Origin: Litchfieldia salsa
GTDB lineage: Bacteria; Bacillota; Bacilli; Bacillales; Bacillaceae_L
Assembly (NCBI RefSeq): GCF_900104555.1
Contig: NZ_FNJU01000010.1
Location: forward strand, 1-43,780
Direction: 5' to 3'
Length of the DNA stretch: 43,780 nucleotides
Shown: positions 1 through 8,543 of the stretch, piece by piece
Layout of the letters: every line of letters starts with the position of its first letter
Numbering within the stretch: position 1 is the stretch's first letter
Notes under the pieces: generated by a model
Told to the model about the DNA's origin: nothing
Database searches by the model: none
What the model saw: the letters and a program-made list of their open reading frames with translations, nothing else
Position numbers and translations under genes: made by a program

Positions 1-37
1 ATCTTGATTTCTGAAGTGATTTGACTTATGACCCCGA

Positions 38-93
38 GGGGCTAGGCGCTGGAGCTAGACACCAAGAAAAGCGGAAGCGCCTTGATCAGCCCC
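38..93. repeat. Imperfect hairpin element at left edge
   Basis: Two nested inverted arms are visible: GGGGCT (38-43) with AGCCCC (88-93), and AGGCGCT (44-50) with AGCGCCT (76-82). The sequence resembles intergenic hairpin repeats common in Bacillaceae genomes. It occurs once in this window, so calling it a dispersed repeat rests on recollection. No ORF is supported here. Confidence 0.5.
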
Positions 94-140
94 GAAAAGT
101 GGCTGGAGGACCCTGACTAGCTGCTTTTAAATCCGCAGTC

Positions 141-244
141 TGAATACACTCCGCGTCCGGCGGGTGACCAGTGAGCCTCCTCGTCGCTTGCTCCTGTGGG
201 GTCTCACTTTGGCCACTGGTCCCGCAGGAGTCTACGTGTATTCA
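141..244. repeat. Dispersed long-hairpin repeat, copy A
   Basis: A 104-bp element bounded by TGAATACAC and its complement GTGTATTCA. Its reverse complement nearly matches the element at 25877-25980, including CTCCTGCGGGACCAG, GTGAGACCCCACAGGAGC and GCGACGAGGAGGCTCACTGG. A third relative lies at 30039-30143. Several internal arms are self-complementary, so a folded RNA or DNA form is likely. It is noncoding. Confidence 0.8.
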
Positions 245-317
245 GCCTGCTTATAACTATCATTTCAATGTTGTATAACTAACACTAATTAAACTTTGAG
301 AAAACAGCATTTTATTA

Positions 318-1244
318 TTATAGGGGGCGGTTGTTTAGAAAGTTTTGATATGCAAATCCTTTTACTTGATCTTCAGAGTAATATTTCAGAAGTTCGTTCA
401 CTAGGTTTTGACTTTTAGAGGCATCTTCTAAGTCAGTAACAAATGTGCTGATTCCATCAAAGTCAGACCCTAACCCAATTTGGTTCATACCACCTAAGCT
501 ACAAAAATGGTCAATATGCTTGATTAAATCTACGATCGTGGCTTCTCCTTCTTGTTTAATAAATGGTGGGTTATAAACTACATGAATTAAACCACCTTTT
601 AAAAACATCTCTCTTGCCTGCTGATCTGTTAAATTTCGAGGATGATCACATAGTTCTCTAGCATTAGAGTGACTCGCAATTGGATAATCTGCCATTTCCA
701 TTACATCCCAAAATGCTCTTTCACTCAAATGAGACACATCTGTTAAGACCTTATGTTTATTATTAAACTGGACAATTTCACGACCTAGGATTGTGAGTCC
801 TCCTCCTCTAGGTTCACCCGCACCATCTGCTGCTAGGTTTGCGTTGTTCCAAGTTAGTCCAACAGAACGAACACCTAATTGGAATAAAAGACTGAGCTTT
901 TGAAGATCATTTCCTATCGCATCAACACCCTCAAGTGTGAGCATTGCTCCAATTTCATGATCTTCTAATGTATCAAAATCCTCCCAATTTTTGATATGCT
1001 TCATCTCTGGGTTCTTCCCTAATACTTCAGAATAAAAATATTCGATTTGATCGAGAGCGGCTTGGAACTTTTCGTCTGATTTCATATCAGGCTCGATAAA
1101 AATAGCAAAACACTGAACCTTTACTTTTCCTACTTTTAATCTTTGTTTATTTGTTTCTAATCGAGTAGAGTCAACAAAAGATACCATGCCTCTCCCTTCG
1201 TATAACTTAAGAAGTGCATCACAGTGTAAATCGATAATATTCAT
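318..1244 (-). CDS. Membrane dipeptidase-like peptidase, family M19
   Basis: A 308-residue protein of the M19 (renal dipeptidase) family, binuclear-zinc enzymes that hydrolyse dipeptides. Family landmarks are visible in order: N-terminal DLHCD with the His-x-Asp metal ligands, LTLEGVDAIG with the bridging Glu, GLTWNNAN, DVSHLSE and ASHSNAR with the metal/substrate His residues, and GLGSDFDG near the C-terminus. The length is typical of the short Bacillus forms. No signal peptide is seen, so it should be cytoplasmic. The ATG is preceded by GAGGTGA at a good distance. It stands alone; the next gene is read the same way but lies about 110 bp upstream. The physiological substrate is unknown. Confidence 0.9.
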   Translation of the reverse strand: MNIIDLHCDALLKLYEGRGMVSFVDSTRLETNKQRLKVGKVKVQCFAIFIEPDMKSDEKFQAALDQIEYFYSEVLGKNPEMKHIKNWEDFDTLEDHEIGAMLTLEGVDAIGNDLQKLSLLFQLGVRSVGLTWNNANLAADGAGEPRGGGLTILGREIVQFNNKHKVLTDVSHLSERAFWDVMEMADYPIASHSNARELCDHPRNLTDQQAREMFLKGGLIHVVYNPPFIKQEGEATIVDLIKHIDHFCSLGGMNQIGLGSDFDGISTFVTDLEDASKSQNLVNELLKYYSEDQVKGFAYQNFLNNRPL

Positions 1245-1355
1245 CTAGTCACCTCATTTTTGGATGTATTATCCATATTATATCGTATACAGGTTTGATA
1301 TATTAAAATAAGCCCCTAATAGATAACTCTGCATCATCTTTTAGAGGCTTGTTCT

Positions 1356-2840
1356 TTAGTGTAACGGTTTCTGTACTGGCTCGTTTTCTACATAGTCTGG
1401 AGCAACGGTTCTTTTTATAAAGAAAGATAAGATTAATCCAATGATTGCAAAAACCAGTCCAACAGTAAAGGCCATCTGTACTCCTGATATCATTGAGTTG
1501 GCAATTTCATTAGCTGATGTTGGATCATCCACGCCACTTAAATATCTAGATTGACCAGTCGACATGATGCTAATAAAAAATGCAACCCCGATTGCTGCAG
1601 CAACCTGTTGTAGTGTATTAAGTATGGCCGTACCATGTGAATAGTGATTTCTAGTTAGCTCATTTAATCCATTCGTTTGAGTTGGCATCATAATCATCGC
1701 AATTCCGATTGATAATAAAGTGTGTAAAACGATGAATGTAATAATTGATGTCTCTTTTGTCACATTCGAGAATAAATACATGATCACCACTAAAATAATG
1801 GTTCCTGGGATCACTAATTTACGAGGACCAAACTTATCAAAAAGTTTACCTGTAATCGGAGATATCAATCCATTGATTAATCCTCCTGGTAATAAGGCAA
1901 TTCCTGTCATAAATGCAGTAAACGCCAATCCTCCTCTTAAAAGCATAGGAAGTAGTATAATCGTCGAGAATAGAGTCATCATTGTAATGATGAGTAAAAC
2001 CGCAGTTAAAGCAAACATCGGATATTTAAAAACCCTGACATCTAGCATTGGTTCTTCTAAGCGTAATTGTCTAATTACAAAAAGAATGAGTGAAACGATA
2101 CCTACGATGACAGAAATATAAACTTCTGGATGAGTCCAGCCTCCACTCCCTTCACCAGCACTACTAAAACCAAACACAATTCCACCAAAGCCTAAAGTAG
2201 ATAGAATAACTGAAATGAAATCAACTTTAGGTTTAGTGACTTCTGAAACATTTTTCAAGTAAATCGATGCAAATACAATTGAAAACACGGCAAACGGTAG
2301 AACAATAAAGAAGAGCCAGCGCCAATTTAGAGCTTCAAGAATGATTCCTGAAAGCGTTGGTCCTATGGCTGGGGCAAACATGATGACTAACCCTATTGTT
2401 CCCATAGCCCCACCACGCTTATGAGGTGGATAGATTAGCAGAATTGTATTCATCATAACTGGCATCAATAATCCAGTTCCACCTGCTTGAATGAGACGAC
2501 CTAGTAATAAGAATGAAAAATTAGGTGCAAAGCCACAAATAATTGTTCCTATTGTGAATAGGATCATTGCACCGATAAACATCTGTCTTGTTGTAAACCA
2601 GCCTGTTAATAGTGCTGTGATTGGGACAAGTATCCCGACAACTAACATGAAGCCAGTTGCAAGCCATTGAATGGTCGGAGCCGAAACATTAAATTCAACA
2701 ATTAAATCAGTAAACGCTACATTTAACAACGTTTCGTTTAATATCGCAAAAAAAGCTCCCATAATTAACGAAATCATAATGGGTGCTCTTTTTATTTCAG
2801 TGATTTCATTATGTATACTAGTACTATTTGATCCACTCAC
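1356..2840 (-). CDS. MFS multidrug exporter, DHA2 (EmrB/QacA) type
   Basis: About 494 residues with many hydrophobic segments, consistent with the 14-helix DHA2 proton-drug antiporters (EmrB/LmrB/QacA). The motif-A-like region around GWFTTRQMF, the motif-C-like stretch MFAPAIGPTLSGI and the GRLIQAGGTGLLMP segment fit the family. The frame is open to an ATG at 2867, but AAGGAGGGG lies inside that extension just upstream of a GTG at 2840, so I place the start at GTG (VSGSNST). The substrate cannot be told from sequence. Transcribed away from yjbQ, with a 213-bp region between the two starts. Confidence 0.88.
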   Translation of the reverse strand: MSGSNSTSIHNEITEIKRAPIMISLIMGAFFAILNETLLNVAFTDLIVEFNVSAPTIQWLATGFMLVVGILVPITALLTGWFTTRQMFIGAMILFTIGTIICGFAPNFSFLLLGRLIQAGGTGLLMPVMMNTILLIYPPHKRGGAMGTIGLVIMFAPAIGPTLSGIILEALNWRWLFFIVLPFAVFSIVFASIYLKNVSEVTKPKVDFISVILSTLGFGGIVFGFSSAGEGSGGWTHPEVYISVIVGIVSLILFVIRQLRLEEPMLDVRVFKYPMFALTAVLLIITMMTLFSTIILLPMLLRGGLAFTAFMTGIALLPGGLINGLISPITGKLFDKFGPRKLVIPGTIILVVIMYLFSNVTKETSIITFIVLHTLLSIGIAMIMMPTQTNGLNELTRNHYSHGTAILNTLQQVAAAIGVAFFISIMSTGQSRYLSGVDDPTSANEIANSMISGVQMAFTVGLVFAIIGLILSFFIKRTVAPDYVENEPVQKPLH

Positions 2841-2990
2841 AAATACCCCTCCTTGTTTTTGAAACATATTACATTATACCCTTTTTATATAAAGCATAAG
2901 TTTTAATATATTTCATTTTCGTAAAAGTTTAAAGTATTTTGCTTACCAGTAAGTGGAAGAAGATAAACTATTAACCAGTATGTTAGAGTC

Positions 2991-3019
2991 TATGAACAGT
3001 TGCTGAAAGATCTTATAAT
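2991..3019 (+). promoter_or_regulatory. Possible sigma-A promoter for yjbQ
   Basis: A perfect TATAAT sits at 3014-3019, with a poor -35 hexamer (TATGAA) about 17 bp upstream. It lies about 35 bp before the start codon of the yjbQ-like gene. Only the -10 is convincing. Confidence 0.4.
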
Positions 3020-3053
3020 AGAGTTAGTCGAGTTAAACTAGGAGGGCAAATTA

Positions 3054-3455
3054 ATGGAAAAACGATTTAAATTAAATACGAAAATGAGAGATCAAATGAT
3101 AGAGATTACATCAACCATTAACGAATGGATTAGGGAACAGGGGCTTAAAGAAGGAATTCTTGTGGTTACATCGTTACATACTACTGCAGGGATCACTGTT
3201 AATGAAAATGCTGATCCTGATGTGAAAACAGATATGTTAATGAGGTTAGATGAAGTGTATCCTTGGAATCATCCTAAGGATCTTCATATGGAGGGAAATA
3301 CAGCTTCCCATCTTAAAACAAGTACTGTAGGACATTCTCAAACTCTTATTATTTCTGGGGGTAGACTTTTACTCGGAACTTGGCAGGGTGTATATTTTTG
3401 CGAATTTGATGGTCCACGAAGAGATCGAACATTCGTCGTAAAGGCTTTATCATAA
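3054..3455 (+). CDS. YjbQ/UPF0047 family protein
   Basis: A 133-residue protein of the YjbQ family. Members have been reported to have low thiamine-phosphate synthase activity, but the cellular role is unsettled. Family features include [21 protein letters not shown], the central WNHP and [11 protein letters not shown], and the C-terminal [16 protein letters not shown]. The conserved His, Asp and Glu residues are present. AGGAGGG precedes the ATG. It is monocistronic, ending at a perfect palindromic terminator. Confidence 0.9.
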   Translation: MEKRFKLNTKMRDQMIEITSTINEWIREQGLKEGILVVTSLHTTAGITVNENADPDVKTDMLMRLDEVYPWNHPKDLHMEGNTASHLKTSTVGHSQTLIISGGRLLLGTWQGVYFCEFDGPRRDRTFVVKALS

Positions 3456-3457
3456 AA

Positions 3458-3501
3458 AAAGTGTCCGATAGATACTAGATCTAGTATCTATCGGACACTT
3501 T
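3458..3501. terminator. Perfect 44-bp palindromic terminator
   Basis: A perfect inverted repeat centred on AGATCT, flanked by A-rich and T-rich ends. It lies between the convergent yjbQ-like and cwlO-like genes and probably ends transcription in both directions. Confidence 0.9.
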
Positions 3502-3528
3502 CTTATGGGAAGAAATACTAAGGAAAAA

Positions 3529-4749
3529 TTAGTTTACACGAACAACTCTTCCATTAAACTTTTGCTTCCAATAACCTGACGTCATATCTGCCACAGCTAC
3601 ACCTGTACTATTTTGTGAACCAATAAATTTCCCACCGCCAACATAAATACCAACATGACCATCTTTCTTATATGTATCAAAGAAAACTAGATCTCCATAT
3701 TGCATTTGATTTGTAGGAATTTGTTGTCCTGCATATCTTAATGAGCTTGTACTTGCACCAACTCTAATACCAGCTTGCGAAAATACATATGATACAAATC
3801 CTGAACAATCAAATCTACCATTGGTTATGTCATATGAATTTCGTCCTCCACCAAATACATACACTGAATTACCTATGTACCTATAAGAACTAGAAATTGC
3901 TTCATTTAAACTTTTATTTCCACTAGAACTACTCTCAGAAATCACACCACTCACTTCTTGAGTTGTCTCAATATTAGTAACTTGTGATGTGGATGAGCTA
4001 TTTTCCGATTTACTCTTACTTTGTTGCATGCTTGCTGCTTTTGCTGCTAGGTCACGATCCTTCTTCTGTAAGTCTGCTAAAAAACTTTGACTTTCTCTTC
4101 TTTTTCCTTCAAGTTCATTTTTAAGCAGATCATTTTGTTTTTTCTGTTCAAGAATTTGAGCCTGCATTCCTTCAAGTTCAACTTTCTTGCTCGTTAAATC
4201 TTCTAATTTTTTTTCAACAGATCCTTGTTTCTCTTCAAGTTCCTTTTGATCTGCTTTTTGTTGCTTTAATAGATCTGTATCAGCTTGTGCAATCGTTAAT
4301 ACTGCAAAAACGCGGTCAACAAAATCATTAAAACTTGTTGAACCAACGATCACCTCTAAATAACTAGCACTTCCACCTGATTGTTGTAATGTAATGGCAC
4401 GCTCTTTCAAAATGTTAAATCGTTGGTCAATTGTTTCTTGTAGAACTGCCATTTCTTCTTCTAATGCTTTGATTTCAAGTTCTACCGTTTCAATTTCTTT
4501 TTTTGTATCCGCTATCATCTTTTCATTATCTGCCACTGCTTTATCGACTCTATTAAACTGTTCACTCATTGCATCCAGCTCTACCTGGATTGTCATTAGA
4601 TGTTCAACCGCTTCATTCAGTTCTGATTGAATCGCACTTCTTTCTTCATTGATTTGAGTTGGTGTTTCGGCAAATACTGTTGGCATTGCAAAAGAACTTA
4701 ATCCTATAACGATTGCTGTGTTTATTACTACGAGTTTCTTCCTGAACAC
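3529..4749 (-). CDS. Secreted NlpC/P60 peptidoglycan DL-endopeptidase with coiled coil (CwlO-like)
   Basis: A 406-residue exported protein. Residues 1-27 form a signal peptide ending PTVFA. Residues about 30-235 are a long Glu/Lys/Gln-rich coiled coil like that of CwlO and PcsB, followed by a Ser-rich linker (about 240-275). The C-terminal NlpC/P60 domain (about 285-406) has the catalytic Cys in RFDCSGFV and the His in DGHVGIYV. Such enzymes cut D-Glu to diamino-acid bonds in stem peptides, and CwlO-type ones are activated by FtsEX through the coiled coil. The start is GTG after GGGGAAAG. No SH3 or LysM wall-binding domain is visible. Confidence 0.9.
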   Translation of the reverse strand: MFRKKLVVINTAIVIGLSSFAMPTVFAETPTQINEERSAIQSELNEAVEHLMTIQVELDAMSEQFNRVDKAVADNEKMIADTKKEIETVELEIKALEEEMAVLQETIDQRFNILKERAITLQQSGGSASYLEVIVGSTSFNDFVDRVFAVLTIAQADTDLLKQQKADQKELEEKQGSVEKKLEDLTSKKVELEGMQAQILEQKKQNDLLKNELEGKRRESQSFLADLQKKDRDLAAKAASMQQSKSKSENSSSTSQVTNIETTQEVSGVISESSSSGNKSLNEAISSSYRYIGNSVYVFGGGRNSYDITNGRFDCSGFVSYVFSQAGIRVGASTSSLRYAGQQIPTNQMQYGDLVFFDTYKKDGHVGIYVGGGKFIGSQNSTGVAVADMTSGYWKQKFNGRVVRVN

Positions 4750-5150
4750 ACTTTCCCCTACTTTCTAAAATGAATAAATTTATTAAAGGAATTTCATTAA
4801 TGGATATAGTAAAAATTAGAAATCTATTAATCTATGAACGAAGACTAAAAAAAGGAAATCTAGTAAAAATAATCTTTCCAAAATCTATTATTGCATATTT
4901 TTCAACAATAAGCTAAGAATATCCACAATTAGTAGTATATCATCATAAAAAGACAAAATTGTTATCAAAATATTACAGTTATAATACAGTTGTAAAAAAA
5001 GTGATTCTGTTCAAATATTATTCAAAATATATGATAAAAAACTAGCTAATTCTCTGTTATTACTCTTTATGAACAGTATTGATATTTTAAAAAAATGTTT
5101 CATTTAAAAGTAACGATGCAGTATTTGTAATTATTTGTAATAATTAGCAT
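4750..5150. other. AT-rich intergenic region, no gene seen
   Basis: About 400 bp of AT-rich DNA upstream of the cwlO-like gene with no supported ORF. It presumably holds that gene's promoter and a long 5' leader. I looked for a conserved riboswitch core, such as the c-di-AMP type found before some cell-wall hydrolase genes, and saw none. Confidence 0.5.
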
Positions 5151-5152
5151 AC

Positions 5153-5181
5153 AAAAAGAGTACACCACTGTCGGCGTACTC
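5153..5181 (-). terminator. Terminator after aroD
   Basis: GAGTAC and GTACTC arms with further pairing inside, followed on the minus strand by TTTTTG. It sits 7 bp beyond the aroD stop. Confidence 0.75.
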
Positions 5182-5187
5182 CTTACA

Positions 5188-5952
5188 TTACAAACTTTGG
5201 TTTAATAGTGTTAAGGTCTGTCTTAATTTCGCTATCTCTACCTGTCCAGGTGCAGATGCTTTCTTTACTGCACCAAAAGTTACGCTTGAGCCAAAAACTT
5301 CTCCTGCTAAGCGACTAATAACGCCCTTTCCTGCCATCGACATGGTAATGATTGGACGATCTGCAAATTGCTCACTCATCGTTAATGTAGCATCTAATAA
5401 TGTAAGTACATCTGACGTAGTTTGTGGCATCACAGCAATTTTAGGTATATCTGCACCCAATTTCTGAGCCCTCTTTAATCTAGATACAATTTCTTCTTTA
5501 GCTGGTGTTTTTTCAAAATCATGATTAGATAGAATCACATACATCTTTTTCTCTTGTGCAAGTTCTATGATTTCTCTTATCTCTTGTTCCTCGTTAAATA
5601 ATTCAACATCAATGAGATCAACTAATCCTGATTCTGCAACCATCTTTTTCAACTCAAAATAAAAAGCAGAGCTAACCTCTTTTTCTCCGCCCTCTTTTGC
5701 ACTTCTGAATGTAAAAACAAGTGGTTTGTTATGTAGGATTTTTCGAATTTCCTGAAGTGCTTCATTGACACAGTCCAAATTCTCAACATTTGCAAAGAAA
5801 TCTACCCTCCATTCCACAATATCTACATCTAGGTTTTGGAGTTCAGTTGCTTCGTCTCTTAATTCTTGAAGTGTCCTGCCAATCATTGAAACACAGATCT
5901 TAGGTGCTCCTTCTCCAATCATAACCCCTTTTATCTCGATTGTTTTATTCAT
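5188..5952 (-). CDS. aroD: Type I 3-dehydroquinate dehydratase
   Basis: A 254-residue class I dehydroquinase, which dehydrates 3-dehydroquinate to 3-dehydroshikimate in the shikimate pathway through a Schiff base. Visible landmarks are EWRVDFF near residue 46, the catalytic His in ILSNHDFEKTP, the Schiff-base Lys in IPKIAVMP, and the C-terminal loop KASAPGQ. The length matches the family. GGAAGGCGG precedes the ATG. The gene follows the monooxygenase gene by 22 bp, so the two are probably co-transcribed, although no metabolic link is obvious. Confidence 0.95.
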   Translation of the reverse strand: MNKTIEIKGVMIGEGAPKICVSMIGRTLQELRDEATELQNLDVDIVEWRVDFFANVENLDCVNEALQEIRKILHNKPLVFTFRSAKEGGEKEVSSAFYFELKKMVAESGLVDLIDVELFNEEQEIREIIELAQEKKMYVILSNHDFEKTPAKEEIVSRLKRAQKLGADIPKIAVMPQTTSDVLTLLDATLTMSEQFADRPIITMSMAGKGVISRLAGEVFGSSVTFGAVKKASAPGQVEIAKLRQTLTLLNQSL

Positions 5953-5974
5953 TTTAGATACCGCCTTCCACCAG

Positions 5975-6961
5975 TTATAAAAACATTTCTGCTAGCAACT
6001 CATAAGACCGCACTTTCGCTTGAAAGTCATAGATATTGGTAATCACCATAAATTCATCATTTTGGTAATGATCACTAAGTCTAAGTAACTCTTCTCTTAC
6101 CTTTGTAGGGGAGCCTATGATCATTCGTTTTCTATTTTCTTTGATTATAGCTTGTTCTTCCCTCGATAAGAACCTTTTTTTCGCTTCTTCAATCGAAGGA
6201 ATACGAATATCTTTCCTACTTCCCCCAACTGCAAGAAGCCATAGGTGTTGACTCAAAGCCAATTCTTCTGCTTGTTCATCTGTAGGAGCACAAACCACAA
6301 AAACGCAGACATTGGTCGTTGGTTTTTTTAACGTAGAGGATGGTTGAAAATGAGTATGATAATAATCCAGTGATCTTTTCCCATTCTCAGGATTGATAAA
6401 CTGACCATATGTAAAGGCAGTCCCATGCTCTGCAGCCACTCTTGCACCTCGATGTGTTATTCCTAAAATCCAAACCTCAGCTGCTGTATCAATAAATGGG
6501 GTGGCCAATACTTCGTCTGCATCCTTTATGTTATGGTCGAGATAAGTTTGGAGCTGTTTAATTTGTCTGGGGAACTCATTTAAACTTTTCGTTACACCAT
6601 CTGTTAATGCTAACCTAGTATTGGGTGATCCACCTGGTGACCGCCCTATACCAAGGTCAATTCGACCAGGAAAAAGTGCTTCAAGCACCTTAAAGTTTTC
6701 CGCTACCTTATATGGACTATACTGTGGTAGTAGGACTCCTCCAGACCCTACTCGAATACGATTAGTCTGTGATGCGATATGAGAAATGAGCACTTCAGGT
6801 GATGAGCCTGCAATCCCATTTGTATTATGATGCTCTGCCACCCAAAACCGAGTATATCCTAACTGTTCTGCTCTTTTTGCTAATTGAACGGTTTCTTTGA
6901 AGGTCTCAGTTGCATTCGATCCTTTACGAATAACTGATTGGTCCAGTACACTCAAGTTCAT
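5975..6961 (-). CDS. LLM-class flavin-dependent oxidoreductase
   Basis: A 328-residue luciferase-like monooxygenase of the single-component, MsnO8-like group. Typical features are the N-terminal SVLDQS, AEQLGYTRFWVAEHHN, a VGSGGVLLPQYSPYKVAENFK stretch, and LGIGRSPGG. These enzymes use reduced FMN and oxygen on diverse substrates, none of which can be inferred here. The start has GGAGGGG at good spacing. It is separated from the upstream deacetylase gene by about 112 bp, so it probably starts a transcript ending after aroD. Confidence 0.88.
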   Translation of the reverse strand: MNLSVLDQSVIRKGSNATETFKETVQLAKRAEQLGYTRFWVAEHHNTNGIAGSSPEVLISHIASQTNRIRVGSGGVLLPQYSPYKVAENFKVLEALFPGRIDLGIGRSPGGSPNTRLALTDGVTKSLNEFPRQIKQLQTYLDHNIKDADEVLATPFIDTAAEVWILGITHRGARVAAEHGTAFTYGQFINPENGKRSLDYYHTHFQPSSTLKKPTTNVCVFVVCAPTDEQAEELALSQHLWLLAVGGSRKDIRIPSIEEAKKRFLSREEQAIIKENRKRMIIGSPTKVREELLRLSDHYQNDEFMVITNIYDFQAKVRSYELLAEMFL

Positions 6962-7073
6962 GCTTTTCCCCTCCGATAATAAAATTGCCTAGTGCCACTT
7001 TTTTTCGAAACAAACAAAGTTCGAAACAAGAGTGAAACTAGGCATGATTTAGGGTGATTAAAAGACGAACAGT

Positions 7074-7664
7074 CTAAAATTTAGAAAAACTGTATCCTTT
7101 GTCTTTTACTTCCTTAATTAATTGTGGGAGAATTTCTAGTGTTTGACTTAGTTCATGGATAAGTATGATGGCTCCATCTTCTAAATGGTTGATAACATGT
7201 GAAATGATTTGTTGTGGATCTTTCTTATGCTCCCAATCCATTGATGCAATTCTCCACATTACAGTAGTGAGTTGTAGCTTATTTGCTACATCAATTGTAT
7301 CTTGATTATACTGTCCATATGGTGGACGGAAATACTTCACTTTTGTCCCTATTACTTGCTCAAGTTTTTTTACACTTTGATCAATATCATGGTATTGTTC
7401 AGCATAAGAAAGTTTGACTAAATTCTTATGCTTTGTTGAGTGAGTTCCGATCAAATGCCCTTCATCAAGTACTCTTTTCCAGGGACGCTCATCATAAATC
7501 AAGCGAGATTGCCAAAAGAAGATGGCAGGTACATTTTCATCCTTTAATATATCCAATATTTGTGGCAGTACCTTGCTTGGTCCATCATCTATGGTTAAGT
7601 AAACCTTCTTTTGACCATCATGTTTCATTTTAATTAAAACATTCTTATCTTCAGAGTCGTACAC
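7074..7664 (-). CDS. NodB-type polysaccharide deacetylase, doubtful 5' end
   Basis: Carbohydrate esterase family 4 domain with all motifs: YLTIDDGPSK (catalytic Asp and metal Asp), GTHSTKHKNL (metal His-x3-His), YFRPPYGQYN, SMDWEHK and ILIHE. No signal peptide or membrane segment is seen, which is unusual for a wall enzyme. The longest uninterrupted frame begins at GTG 7664 without a good ribosome site. A better site (AGAGGTG) and ATG lie at 7703 in the same frame, but codon 6 after that ATG is TGA (7686-7688). Either the true 5' end has a nonsense mutation, translation starts later, or the TGA is read through. It follows phnC by about 32 bp on the same strand. Confidence 0.78.
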   Translation of the reverse strand: MYDSEDKNVLIKMKHDGQKKVYLTIDDGPSKVLPQILDILKDENVPAIFFWQSRLIYDERPWKRVLDEGHLIGTHSTKHKNLVKLSYAEQYHDIDQSVKKLEQVIGTKVKYFRPPYGQYNQDTIDVANKLQLTTVMWRIASMDWEHKKDPQQIISHVINHLEDGAIILIHELSQTLEILPQLIKEVKDKGYSFSKF

Positions 7665-7735
7665 GACCTGTGTTTGGTCACATACTCATGGTGTTTTGAT
7701 CATACAATCACACCTCTTTTCACAAAAGTCTTAGA

Positions 7736-8503
7736 TTATGTGATATAGGACAAGCTTTTCTCTACCTCTGATTCGTATACTTCGTGATAGATTCGATCTG
7801 TAAATTCGTCCGGTGTCCCATCAAATAGCAGTTCACCATTTTTTAAGGCGATAATTCTTGTCGCATAACGTTTGGCTAATGTAACATCATGGACATTAAT
7901 GACTGTTAACAGTTGGAGACGAAGATGCATCTCTTTCAAAAGTTTGAAGACATGATTTGAAGTACCAGGGTCAAGACTTGCAACCGGTTCATCTCCAAGA
8001 AGTACCTTAGGCTGTTGTAGAATTGCACGTGCAATACCCACTCGTTGCTTTTGCCCTCCACTCAAGTGTTCTACTCTACGATCGAGAAATTCACTTAGTC
8101 CAACGTCAGAAATCACTTGTTTTGCTTCTTTTAGCTCTTCAGAATTATACCAACCAATCAAGTTTTTAAAGGAATTTCGATAGCCAAAAAGACCTGTTAA
8201 CACATTTTGAAAAACCGAGAGACGTGGGATCAGATTGAAATGTTGAAAAATCATTCCCATTTCTCTTCTAACCACCCTTATTTGTTCCTCATTTTTCGTA
8301 GACATTGGTTCACCATTCCAGTAAACTTCACCGTTTGTTGGTTTTTGTAAGCCATTCAAGCAACGTATCAAGGTTGATTTTCCAGCCCCACTCTTACCAA
8401 GTACACAGATAAAGTCCCCTTTTTCAACAGTCAGATTGATGTTCTTTAAAGCATCATTTGTACTATTGTGATAGCGAACAGATAAATTCTTAATCTCAAT
8501 CAT
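7736..8503 (-). CDS. phnC: Phosphonate-type ABC transporter ATP-binding protein
   Basis: A 255-residue ABC ATPase of the PhnC group. Walker A is GKSGAGKST (residues about 37-45), the Q loop is in MIFQHFNLIPRLSV, the signature is LSGGQKQRV, Walker B is VLLGDEPVASLD, and the H loop is INVHDV. It energises import by the PhnE channel. It is the last gene of phnD-phnE-phnC, lying 40 bp after phnE. No phosphonate-degrading genes (C-P lyase, phosphonatase) are in the window, so the substrate could be phosphonate, phosphite, phosphate or another oxyanion. Confidence 0.88.
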   Translation of the reverse strand: MIEIKNLSVRYHNSTNDALKNINLTVEKGDFICVLGKSGAGKSTLIRCLNGLQKPTNGEVYWNGEPMSTKNEEQIRVVRREMGMIFQHFNLIPRLSVFQNVLTGLFGYRNSFKNLIGWYNSEELKEAKQVISDVGLSEFLDRRVEHLSGGQKQRVGIARAILQQPKVLLGDEPVASLDPGTSNHVFKLLKEMHLRLQLLTVINVHDVTLAKRYATRIIALKNGELLFDGTPDEFTDRIYHEVYESEVEKSLSYIT

Positions 8504-8543
8504 GAGGTCACCTTCTCTCGATTTCTCTATTTAAAATAAGTCA

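Noticed and set aside
7660-7688. Second selenoprotein in the deacetylase gene
   Set aside because: NodB enzymes need no Sec or Cys at the N-terminus, and the hairpin after the TGA lies too close for a typical SECIS; kept only as a finding to check.
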